In this document: piece after piece, positions 38,001 to 46,400 of the stretch
How the letters are laid out: each line of letters starts with the position of its first letter
How positions within the stretch are numbered: the stretch's first letter is position 1
NCBI RefSeq assembly: GCF_000420945.1
Contig: NZ_ATVX01000007.1
Location: 124,001 to 188,000 of the forward strand
Direction: 5' to 3'
DNA from: Butyrivibrio sp. VCB2006
GTDB lineage: Bacteria > Bacillota > Clostridia > Lachnospirales > Lachnospiraceae
DNA: 64,000 nucleotides
The notes under the pieces: model-generated
Seen by the model: the letters and a program-made list of their open reading frames with translations, nothing else
Told to the model about the DNA's origin: nothing
Database searches by the model: none
Made by a program: the position numbers and the translations under genes

Positions 38001-40147
38001 ACGGCTACGACTTTGCAGGATGGTTTGCTGATGCAGGCTTCAAGACCAAGGTAACTTCTATTCCTAAGAATAGCACCGGAGATAAGGTTTACTACGCTAA
38101 GTGGAACAGCAAGAAGTACACTGTTGTTTACTCAAATGGCGCTCCGCTAGGCAGAACCGCAACAGGCAAGATCGGTAATCAGAGCTTTGTTTATGGCGGC
38201 AAGGGCACAATTGCCAAGAATGCTTACAAGATAAACGGCTATACCTTTGTGGGATGGTCAACTCTTAGCTATGCAGACAGACTTGAGGCAGCAGCTGACG
38301 AGATTGATGAGATTCTGACAGAAGAGGGCTACTTTGAAATTACTGAAGCTCTCAGAGTTGAGTACTATGACAGATATCTTGCTGAGAATGACATCGAGGC
38401 AGACTATGCACCAGGCAAGGTTGTAACAGGCATCTACGCTAAAGGTGAGGAGCCTGAGTATAGGGCGACAGTCACCCTCTACGGCGTTTGGAAGAAGGAT
38501 GTTTATCCTATCATCTACCAGAACGTAGCAGGTATTGATAACAGTGCAAATACTGACACTTACACAATTGATGACCATATTGTATTTGCAGAGCCGGAGC
38601 TAATTGGAGATACTTTCCAGGGCTGGTACTCTGATGCCAATTACAGGACTAGGGTAAAAGAGATCAAGGCAGGAAGCACAGGCACAAAGACCTTCTATGC
38701 TAAGTGGACCAAGACTCAGTACACTATCAGATATGACCTGAATGCAGGTAGCGATCTGTCAGCTCGCTTGAATACTGAGAACGTTGGATATGTTAATTCC
38801 TATAACCTTAACTATGACAGCGGATACGTTCTTGCAACAGCTACAAGAAATGGTTATACTCTCGAGGGCTGGTACAAGGAAAAGACTCTTAAGACTAAGG
38901 TTAGCAATATTATTGCAAGTCCATACGTGGACATGACTGTTTACGCCAAGTGGGTACCTAACACTTATGTGGTTCACTTTGAGCCTAATGCTGAGGGCGT
39001 TACAGGCACCATGAAGGACATGACTCTTAGCGTGGGCAGCAGCTATAAGCTTACAGCCACTGCGTTCAAGAAGAAGTATGACGGTGTAAAGGGCTGGAAT
39101 ACAGAGAGCGATGGAAGCGGTATTTCTTTTAGCAATGGTGATACTGTTTCTAACCTCACCTTTACAAATGGTGAGACTGTTACCCTCTATGCCCAGTGGA
39201 TTGGCACTTCAGCAAGCGGCACAGTACTTCCTGAGGATTACATTGATGTTACTGATTATGGTGTAATTCCCGATGATAATACCGAGGACAAGCAGGCAAT
39301 CAACGATGTCATTAAGATGGCAGAAAGCAATGCCAAAAACGGCGGCACAACATGCGTTTATTTCCCTGCCGGAACTTATAATTACTGGCCTGATCATCAG
39401 TTTGACACAATGATTGTTATATGGGAGGGCGGAATACAGCTTATTTTTGATAATGACGCTATTCTCAGAGTCGGTGGTAATGATTTTACTGAATACGATA
39501 CTATTGCAATCAAGAATGCAAGTAACGTACAGATTAGCGGTGGACAGATTGACGGCGGCAGAAGTAGGCACGGAAACACAGGCGGCGAAGGCGGCCATGG
39601 TGTCGGCGTTTATGGCTCAAAAAATGTCACTGTTGAGAACATGACTATTTACGGAAACTGGGGAGATGGTGTTTACCTCGGAACTCAGGCAGTTTACTTA
39701 TTTGATGAAGATAGACAGGACTATAGAGGCTGCGAAAATGTAACTGTAAATAACTGCAGAATCTATGAGAACAGAAGAAACGGCATTTCTCTTACAGATG
39801 CTGATGATACTACCATTTCAAACTGCCTTATCTATGATAGCCACGGAACAGCTCCTCAGTGCGGAATCTATATTGAGCCTAACAGTGATTCCAGCGGCGA
39901 CAAGGTTTGCACAAACCTTACAGTTAAGAACTGCGCTATTACAGCATATCAGAACAAGAATGATCCTGAGTGGATGTGCTTTATGACTCATTACAATCCT
40001 TATAATTCGAACTACAAGACAGCCAGCAACGTCAAGTTCAAGAACAGCGTATTTAACGGCTACTTTGGTAATTATTCTGGATATGGAATGACATTTGATG
40101 GCTGTACCTTCAACGGAACAGTTACAAACCTCAAGAAGGGCAAGTGA
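29066..40147 (+). CDS. Giant secreted protein 1: C1 peptidase, B-repeats and C-terminal beta-helix (3693 residues)
   Basis: A signal peptide (1-26, ending VYA) is followed by an acidic Ser/Glu/Asp-rich linker with the motif DIIIF at 51-55. Next is a papain-like C1 domain (about 200-440) with intact Q208, C214, H394 and N424. A lectin-like beta region (about 470-630), a BIG2-type Ig domain (about 640-728) and further Ig-like domains follow. About 24 InlB-type B-repeats (GWY...YAKW pattern) then run to about 3383. A pectate-lyase-3-like beta-helix (3387-3690, VTDYGVIPDDNTEDKQAIND) ends the protein. No LPXTG, SLH or cell-wall-binding repeat is visible. ATG 29066 begins the signal peptide; an upstream in-frame codon at 28994 is less likely. 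It may bind and process surface polymers or proteins. Confidence 0.9.
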   Translation: MKLTKKLLSLLLIGTMVVGSAQPVYAADPILPEDIYGASPAGSSASSEASDIIIFDDDDPDGNPDNTPDNGGDDSASTGSGAAATGNTIKSEDDLLIIGDDKDNSNEEDSSEATSSASSEEESSEAASSASSEEDAANLASSEGPELEELPDELPEDFYKVFPTGGIVRTDDEYSVESVSVGKRRLLRSSGSSTSSYKTPNLPALRDQGSYGTCWAFATTALAEINLAQQGYDLDLSELHLAYFAYNTETDPLGGTAGDVFDVAPNINLLKKGGLIEFGLTTFGRWIGVADEATANYETDSMSANTSGLDGKLAYEDVAHVVNYYEEPIEHDVDKIKSDRHSNIKALIQKCGAVGIDFCAYNSMSDAYDDAVYKLSTNAYYNPDFDSQTQDPNHAVVLVGWDDSFPATNFATEAPGDGAFLVRNSWRTGDDSKNDYSYSGYFWMSYYETSFGQSAQAAEFELASDYDNNYQYDGAMDHQAVWGDKYANVFTAHANGYYGEELEAVAFYTYNSNVKYEIKVYTGEFTDPSNPESGALTVTRTGSTTYAGQYTVDLGQSIPLNAGEQFSVVVTLEKQGGAYLGADYTVSLMGVGSSTIHSEAGQSYVYRNNAWSDYGANETTGNLSIKAFTNNIEASATAVAKDIIISGLDNNGELSVGVGESVKAIATVDPANASNRTILWESSDPSKATVSDTGIIRGVAAGTATITATIANTNISKNFTINVITKLLDIGLGKDFLGNAIVGRTYQFRAYTEPDSYKAKNKTVWSTTTPTRVEVNTTTGVAKVLKPGTFTIVVTIDDVTRTFTYYAFPSSSDYGYKVSSDNTVTIRWKGTSDAQQYRIYIDDKCVDIPADKGDEEYTYVDETYKGNLTATKGYYTIGYVIENLEYKMSFYVTFAERYNITYELYGGTQNPENPDNYAAGDSFQLKAPTHPVKGYTFGGWYKDANFKTPISSITATDRGDLKFYAKYNKTNLSAVKIEGFADSFDYTGAERRQDDAKLYMNVSGEKIYLDEGDDYAVSYSADITNAGTKTVTFTGKNGFTGTLQKTYKINTVNIQSGFSAEEPTIAVTFDTADGPDENGIYSFPYAKGAVTPVPVVTFTAGDEERVLVANTDYTLTYANNTVSANAGDAKAPTVTITGKGSFTGIISVKFNITAQSIAADGIVLKANDKVFSQAGKNFTTGFAVYDTNGKALVAGTDYDKNVVYSYVDDTYLFDGTFRAAGEVALDTDIVPVRTDMRVTASGKGNYSGSISGIYRMVASDISKATVTVNTQYYDGTPVELTKNQIVVKVGNDILGDEEYEIVENSYSANNKVGTAKFTIAGQGNYGGEKAATFTIAAMPSKTTIIFNGNGSTSGSMANLVVGNAATVKLTANKFAKKNYSFNGWNTVAVPTEENPGTSYENLEVIPKDEIPAEGIVLYAQWESGEYTITYHLNGGVNSEDNTKLSYKTSDSTFRIYSPLQDEWPVGYQFGGWYKDSAYKTRIYEVTNGSAGNLDIYAKWIPYTYTVSFNGNGATAGTMETEVFSYGVKKAIAANKFSKKGAVFMGWATSEEDAETLTVAYKDKQSVADILEAQNNVDAGITLYAVWRNEFEISFDMVGGSFAANVTAPTGYSYGTAVTLPTPVKAGYTFNGWFTDATYKTQVKSIAKTNSGDYNLVAKWTPYVYNIAFNGNGSTSGKMTNQKYTYDSTATLNANSFAKKGYVFAGWSTVKAPTEANPGFAFTDGQEITSDTGSFAQYLSSVSALKNNATVTLYAQWDETDYQITLVTDRENVVVTSGGDLNLTRTVEGDFTASYSFNHNGGYKLPDITKEGWNFMGWYTDRNYKTKVASIGKADSGDRTLYARWDTAKNYVINFVGNSGNIDGVTGSMKPQQLKYDAGAALTKNGFNYPNHTFMGWATNEYDAISGVVTYTNGQKMVRPDAALLVYNTDTNQYETTLYAVWSDVFTIHYETNGGTAIADGSYSNIDSVADDNGFAHLPIAAAALPVPTRDGYDFAGWYADANLRTKVTYIAKGSTGNKTFYAKWTNKKYTVVFSSEAPLKYSASSDTFVARTTSGKGGNVSYTFGGKNTIAKNAYKLTGYTFVGWSTLSYRDRLEAATDTIDEELMAAGVDSTDENLRMDYYDRYLAANDVMSDDAFRESTDQKFIDLYNELDEANKKKAVSISVYAVWKKDVYTITYVGVEDVDNSANPGTYDVNDHVELVEPEVIGDTFLGWYSDKNYKTRVKEIKAGTTGNKTFYAKWAKTQYTIRYDVNEEKDTTLHAVLDTTGVGYINSYDLAYDSGYRLAAASREGYTFGGWFKDKNCKTKVGPIISSPTVDMTVYAKWIPNTYVVYFDMNQDSDPNKSIVTGTMKNMTGLKVGTNYKLTNVGYKRQYYVFTGWNTERDGSGISFANGQTVRDLSTTNGDTVTLYAQWQINEYSITYHLNGGVNNPENTKLIYNPEEETFAILAPEKDTWPVGYQFGGWYTDQAYKKRLSEVTKYSTTNYDLYAKWIPYTYTVIFNGNGGAGSMDEEVFSYGVSKKLDANKFTKQGSVFLGWATSQADADNFVATYQNKDTVVNLVAPQNDADGEAILYAVWRSDFNINYDLAGGEFAEGTDVDYSYNYGTAVTLKNPVKVGYTFGGWFTDTNYKTQVKSIAKTAYGDYNLVAKWTPYVYNLAFNGNGSTSGKMANQKYTYDTTIALNGNSFARKGYEFAGWNTVKNPTDDNPGFEFVDGLELSTDAGDFADYLASVNALKNNATITLFAQWEETPYNVTLVTDREDVSFESDGDLDLSEAEDGIYTASYEFNHAAGYKLPVIASEGWSFMGWYTDRSYKTQVKSIAKTDSGDKTLYASWDMSYTVKFDGNGADVTGTMKAQTIKYDAGATLTKNAFKNSGYTFMGWAVSQEDAENGIATYADGQKLVRPEAGLLIIDPETEQYGMTLYAVWRNVFTISYQTNGGVMPEDGTYATAYSNVDTIADENGMPRLPIAALPTPVKDGYDFAGWFADAGFKTKVTSIPKNSTGDKVYYAKWNSKKYTVVYSNGAPLGRTATGKIGNQSFVYGGKGTIAKNAYKINGYTFVGWSTLSYADRLEAAADEIDEILTEEGYFEITEALRVEYYDRYLAENDIEADYAPGKVVTGIYAKGEEPEYRATVTLYGVWKKDVYPIIYQNVAGIDNSANTDTYTIDDHIVFAEPELIGDTFQGWYSDANYRTRVKEIKAGSTGTKTFYAKWTKTQYTIRYDLNAGSDLSARLNTENVGYVNSYNLNYDSGYVLATATRNGYTLEGWYKEKTLKTKVSNIIASPYVDMTVYAKWVPNTYVVHFEPNAEGVTGTMKDMTLSVGSSYKLTATAFKKKYDGVKGWNTESDGSGISFSNGDTVSNLTFTNGETVTLYAQWIGTSASGTVLPEDYIDVTDYGVIPDDNTEDKQAINDVIKMAESNAKNGGTTCVYFPAGTYNYWPDHQFDTMIVIWEGGIQLIFDNDAILRVGGNDFTEYDTIAIKNASNVQISGGQIDGGRSRHGNTGGEGGHGVGVYGSKNVTVENMTIYGNWGDGVYLGTQAVYLFDEDRQDYRGCENVTVNNCRIYENRRNGISLTDADDTTISNCLIYDSHGTAPQCGIYIEPNSDSSGDKVCTNLTVKNCAITAYQNKNDPEWMCFMTHYNPYNSNYKTASNVKFKNSVFNGYFGNYSGYGMTFDGCTFNGTVTNLKKGK
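33341..39203 (+). repeat. Two-copy super-repeat of 11 B-repeats in giant 1
   Basis: Copy 1 (33341-36319, 2979 bp) and copy 2 (36320 to about 39203) each hold 11 B-repeats in the same order, recognisable by their GW boxes (for example YQFGGWY, MGWAT or LGWAT, VGWSTLSY, LGWYSD or QGWYSD, TGWNTE or KGWNTE). Corresponding units are more alike than neighbouring ones, so the block was duplicated as a whole. Confidence 0.8.
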
Positions 40148-40256
40148 TCTGGTAAGTAATCTACGGTAAGTAATCTGGCGGCGGTAATACCAAAGAATCA
40201 TAGACAATCGGAATGGTATTACATGAGAATTGAAATCAAATAGTTGAAGCTTATTA

Positions 40257-40290
40257 AACCAGCCTTGGCGATAGCCAGGGCTGGTTTTTT
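40257..40290 (+). terminator. Rho-independent terminator of giant 1
   Basis: The hairpin AACCAGCC / GGCTGGTT with further pairing TGGC/GCCA is followed by six T. The 40148-40256 stretch upstream also holds two copies of GTAAGTAATCT and an inverted pair TAATACC / GGTATTA. Confidence 0.88.
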
Positions 40291-40405
40291 GTGTGAAAAT
40301 AGGTGGTCAAATAGATTGAGCCTGCAATAGTACTCTGATAATAGTACGAAAACGATTTAATTTATAAAATTGTGCGAAAATTAATGAAATTTTATATCAA
40401 TTTAA

Positions 40406-40435
40406 TTGCGACTAACGAAATAAAGTATATATAAT
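40406..40435 (+). promoter_or_regulatory. Sigma-A type promoter of giant 2
   Basis: TTGCGA (40406-40411) and TATAAT (40430-40435) are separated by 18 bases in AT-rich DNA, 36 bases before the start. Confidence 0.6.
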
Positions 40436-40470
40436 ATTTTCATTACATCATAATGGAGGCATAGCTGGAA

Positions 40471-43400
40471 ATGAGAATGTACAAAAAGCTGGTATCATTG
40501 TTACTTGTTGGAACATTGGCTCTTGGAAATGGCCAGATTACAGCCAAAGCAGTGGATTATTCAACTGATTTTGCAGCAGATGAATTGTCACTGGAGCCAA
40601 CGGACATTTCTAATGAGGACACCAGCGCCTCGACCGGATTAAGTGATGGATTAATTATTGATAGCAATGATATTATTATTTTTCCGGATGATGAGGCAGA
40701 TGAAAGCGAAGATTCAGCTTCTTTATCATCTACAGAACCTGATGCCGATATAGATGATGGATTTCTTGAAGTTACTGATGACACAGAAAAGGATCTTTTT
40801 AAGAATACTGACAATTTAGAAGAAGACCGCATTAAGAATGCGGATGATTTAGAAGATATTAGTACTGATGATCTCCCGGAGGAACTTCCGGAAGATTTCT
40901 ATACAGAGTATCCAACCGGGGGAGTAATTGATCTGGAACCTCTGGTTGATATTGAATCTTATTCCAATGGTCGAAAAGGTCTTCTCCAAGCCGATTATCT
41001 CGATTCATATTATGTTACCCCTGATTTACCAAGACTAAGAAAACAATCCCCTTATGCAACTTGCTGGGCATTCGCTGCGGTAGCTCTGGCTGAGATTAAT
41101 CTCATGAAGTCAGGGATTATGCCTGATGCCGACTTGTCGGAGTTACATCTTGCATATTTTATGTATAATACAGAAACAGATCCCCTTGGAGGAACAGCAG
41201 GCGATTACAGCAAGATTGGAGCCAGGAATATTCTCAATTATGGTGGAAGGACAGAATGGGGATTTAATGCCTGGGAGAGATGGATGGGTGTTGCTGATGA
41301 AGCAACCGTTCCGTATTCTCTTGGCAGTAAAGCAAACAGTACAGGTCTGGATTCCAGTCTTGCCTATAGTTCGGTTGCGCATATAGTCAATTACTATACG
41401 GAGCCTATTCAACGGGATACTGGGCTGATTACTACCGGTAAACATGCAAATTTAAAACGAATGATCAGAGATTTTGGAGCTATAAGTATAGATTTTTATG
41501 CCTATAGTTCAATGTCTGATTCATATAGTGACAAAATTTACAATGTTAAGACCAATGCCTATTACAACCCAAGTACAGACACTAAAACCAACCATTCAGT
41601 AGTTTTAGTGGGCTGGGATGATGATTTTCCGAAAACAAACTTTGCTCAGGAAGCACCCGGAGATGGAGCATTTCTTGTAAGAAATAGCTGGAGATCAGGC
41701 GATGGATCTAGTGATGATTACAGCTATTCCGGTTATTTTTGGATGTCATACTATGAGGCCAGTCTTGGAAGCAGGGCTTATGCAGCAGAGTTTACCACAG
41801 CTGATAACTATGATAATAACTATCAGTATGATGCAGGACTGCTTTATAGTTCAATGAAGCTTACTAAAGCTGCCAATATTTTCAAAACTCATGCTGAGGG
41901 AGGAGAGAATGGAGAAAGCCTGGAGGCGGTTAACTTTTATACATCTTCCTCAAATGTCTCCTATACTATCGATATTTATACGGATTTAAAAGACCTTAAT
42001 AACCCGGAAAGCGGAACTCATGTCACCTCTGCAACTACACGAGGTACTACAACCTATTCAGGACAGTACACGATTGAGCTTGCAGATAGTGTTACTATGC
42101 CTGCAAACACTACTTTTTCTGTTGTGGTTTCTTTGAAAAAAAGCGGAGAAACAGTGCCATATGGGCTTGAGTTCAGTTACACCTATGGAACAGTTACTCT
42201 TTCCGAAGGTCAGAGCTTTTATTACAGTAACGGAAAATGGGGTGATTTAACAGACTACGGAAATGTAGGAAACTTCAGTATCAAGGCCTATACCAATAAT
42301 GTAACTACGGATTGGGAACAGGAACCGAAGGAACCTGAAGAGCCCAAGGTAGAACTTGAGGATCTTAATATATCAAGTAATCTGTCAGGCAATGCTACAG
42401 TTGGAAATACCTATAAGTTTACCGCTGCCATGGTTCCAAGTAACTACGAGCCTGAAGGCGATATTAAATGGTCGACCACGACTCCCACAAGAGTATCTGT
42501 TAACGAATCTACCGGCGAGGTAAAAGTTCTAAGACCCGGTCCATGTTCAGTTACAGCCACGCTTGATGGTGTGTCAAAGTCGGTGACTTTTGATGCTTAT
42601 CCGGCCTCCACTGATTATGGATACACAGTTTATTCGGATAATATTGTCAAACTGTGGTGGAATGGATCTTCAGATGCTACTTCATACCGCATTTACAAGG
42701 GAACCAATACATCTTCATACACTACAGTTAGCGCAAATAACGGCGACAACCAGTATACCTATTCAGATGCAACCTTCAAAAACAATTACAATACCGCCAA
42801 AACCACCTATGGCATCGGGTATGTGATAGCCGGTAAAGTCTATAAGGTTTCACTTGATGTCACACTTAGAAAGACTGCGAATATAACTTATGTTCTTAAC
42901 GGCGGAACAAACAACCCTGCTAATCCAAGCTTCTATGTTCTGGGCACAACCACTAGCCTTTATACACCGACCCACTCCAAGGGTTATGTATTTGAAGGCT
43001 GGTACCTTGATGCTGCTTTCAGTGCTAACAAGAAGAGAATCTCTATTCTGCAATCCGACACAACAGATCTTACGTTTTATGCGAAGTTTTCCAAGACTGA
43101 CATAAGCGGATTTGCAGTGGAGGGCTTTGTCAGCTCTTTTGACTACGATGGACAGGAACACTTACAGAATACGCATATTATCTGGGATTCTGCAAACACT
43201 AACCTTGTAGAAGGCGAAGATTACGAGACCTACTACGGAGCCGACCTTATAAATGCAGGCACCAAGACCGTTTCCCACGTGGGAAAAGGCGGATTTACAG
43301 GAACTATTTCCAAGACATATACGATAAATGCCTATGACATTCAGAAGGATTCTAAGTTAAAAGAGCCGCTTATTACCGTTACTCTTTACGACGAAAATGG

Positions 43401-46400
43401 CGCAGTGAAGGCTCCGGATGAGAATGGAAACTACGTTTATATCTATGACGATGAAGACGTGAAGCCTTCAGTAGGGCTCACATACGCAAATGCCGCAACA
43501 TCCAAGACTCTGGTAAAAGACAAAGATTATACCGTAAGTTACAAGAATAATACTGCACCGAACAAAGGCGAAAATCCTCAGAAAATGCCAACAATCACCA
43601 TAACCGGTAAGGGCAACTTTACAGGCTCGGTTGACATTGTCTTCTATATTGATGTTCTGATTTATGATGCATTTCTATCTGCAGAGGATATAGTCTTTGA
43701 GAATAAGGCCGGAAACTATGTCACAACCTATGTGGTAACTGATAAGGATGGTAAAAAGCTGGAAAGTGGTGTGGACTATGACAAAGCAGTTGTCTACACC
43801 TATGCTACTGACTGTGTACTTCTTGACGGAACAGCAAGAAAAGCTGGCGAGACAGCTCTTTTGACTGATATTGTCCCTGCCGGAACCAGGATGAAGATTA
43901 CCGCAACCTGGCTTAACAGGTACAGTAAGGAAATCACGGGAGAGTACACAATTCTCCCTCCAGCTGTTGAAATCAAGAATATAAGCGTAATCTATAACGG
44001 CAATGGTGCAACTTCCGGTACTATGGCCAAGCAGACCCTGAATGCCAATGCGACAATTACCCTTACAGCGAATAAATTTGTCAGAAAGTACTATGAGTAT
44101 GCAGGATGGAATACAGAGGCCGATGGAAAAGGAACTGCCTACGATGATAAGGCGGAGCTTATTAATGATGGATCCCTGGGAACAGAGGATATTACCCTTT
44201 ATGCCCAGTGGAAGCCGATAGAATACAAGATAACTTATCATACCAATGGTGGACAGAACAATCCGGCTAACCCTGCAACCTATACAATTGAGACAGATAC
44301 TTTCTCAATTGCCGCTCCGGACAAAGCTAACTGGGCCCCGGGCTATCAGTTTGCAGGATGGTACAAAGACTCCGGATATACCACCAAGATAACTGAGGTT
44401 GCAAAGGGCTCCTATGGAGACCTTGAACTGTATGCAAAGTGGATTCCGTATACTTATACGGTTCGTTTTGATGGAAATGGCGCAACAAGCGGCAGCATGG
44501 TGGATGAGGTGTTCTCCTATGGCGTAAGCAAGGCACTTACTGCAAATGCTTATTCCAAGAAAGGCGCTGTTTTCCAGGGCTGGGCGGTTAGCCAGGAAGA
44601 TGCAGATGCGCTGAAGGTTACATACCAGAACAAGCAGACGGTAAAAAATATTACAACACCGAGAAATGATGTTGACACAACAGTCACTCTTTATGCCGTA
44701 TGGAAGTCTGAATTTGCGATTAACTATGATCTGGCCAGCGGAAGATTTGCAGAAAATACAAATGTTCCTTACAGCTATACCTACGGAACAGCAGTAACTC
44801 TGCCAACGCCTGTAAGGGACTACTATGTCTTTAACGGCTGGTACAAAGACAGCACGTACAAAACTCAGGTTAAGAGCATTTCCAGGACAAACACCGGGGA
44901 TGTGAACCTGGTGGCTAAGTGGACACCTTACACCTTCAATATTTCTTTTAACTCCAATGGGGCAACCTCCGGCAGAATGTCGGCTCAGAAGTTCACCTAT
45001 GGTACGGCCGCAAGCCTCAGGACAAATGCCTTTGTTAAAAACGGTTATAAATTTGCGGGGTGGAATGCGGTTAAGAATCCGGTGAATGATCAGGGAGAGG
45101 CGGACTACGGCAATAATTTCGCTGACGGTGGTAGTGTGACCTTTGATGAAGGATACTTTGCAGAGGTACTGGCAGGCTATGGCCAGATCAAGAATAATGC
45201 CACTATAACTCTTTATGCTCAGTGGAAAGAGACAAAGTATGCTGTTTCTTTTGACACAAACGGCGGCTCTGTTGATCCTGAATTAGTGGCCGAACTTGGC
45301 TTTACCAAGACTAATTTCGAGGGTGATGAGGGCGGCGCAAACACCTATTACTATGAATATAACCATAAGGGCGGTTATAAGCTTCCTACGCCAACCAGGA
45401 AGTATTATTCCTTCATGGGCTGGTATTCCGATAACAATTACAGGACAAAGGTAAATAGCATTTCCCAGAGCTCATGCTCGGATATTACACTTTACGCTCG
45501 CTGGAATCTAACCTTTACAGTTTATTATGAAGGCAATAATCCAGGAGTGACCAATTTCTCGGGAACTATGAAACCTCAGAATATCGGATATGATGCTGGT
45601 GCAAACCTCACAAAGAATGCGTTTAAATGTCCGGGATATACTTTTATGGGATGGGCTGTCATTGATGAAGATGACGGGCAGAATACTACGGATAAATATG
45701 TTGATACCATAGAGGTAATGTATACAAACGGTCAAAAGATAATTCGACCGGAAAAACTTGTGTATCCTAAAGATGGAAGTGAAGAAAAACCATATATCAG
45801 ACTTTATGCGGTTTGGAGAAATAGATTTAGTATTAGATATAGTTCCAATACTGAGAGCCTCATTAAGAGCGGTCCGGCCATTAGAACGGCAAGTATTATT
45901 GAGCAGCAAATAGGGGATGTAGAATATGACGCTGAATCCCTGCCAATTACTGAGCTTCCTGTTCTTGAAATGGATGGATATACTTTTGGCGGCTGGTACT
46001 TAGATCCTAATTTCAAGACAAAGGTAACCAGTTTTCCCAAAAACACCACAGGAGATAAGGATTTATACGCCAAATGGACAGGCAATAAATATACCATTAC
46101 TTATAAAAACGACTCTCCGACAACTAATGTAAAAGCAACTTCGACCTCGCAAAGCTATATCTATGGCACGGAAAAGGCTATTGCCAACAGCTCTTTTAAG
46201 ATTCCGGGCTTTGAATTTGTGGGATGGTCCACTCTTCCGCTGGAGGATAGAGGGGAGGCCGGACCTGAATACATGGCAGGAGATAAGGTTGATCATGTAA
46301 ATGTGGCCGGGATGGAGTCCGGGTACAAAGAGTCAGTCACTCTTTATGCTGTATGGGAAAAGATATCCTATGGAATCACATATGAAAATGTAGAAGATAT

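Noticed and set aside
40148..40256. Riboswitch between giants 1 and 2
   Set aside because: There is a short inverted pair and two direct repeats, but no conserved aptamer pattern. The terminator belongs to giant 1.
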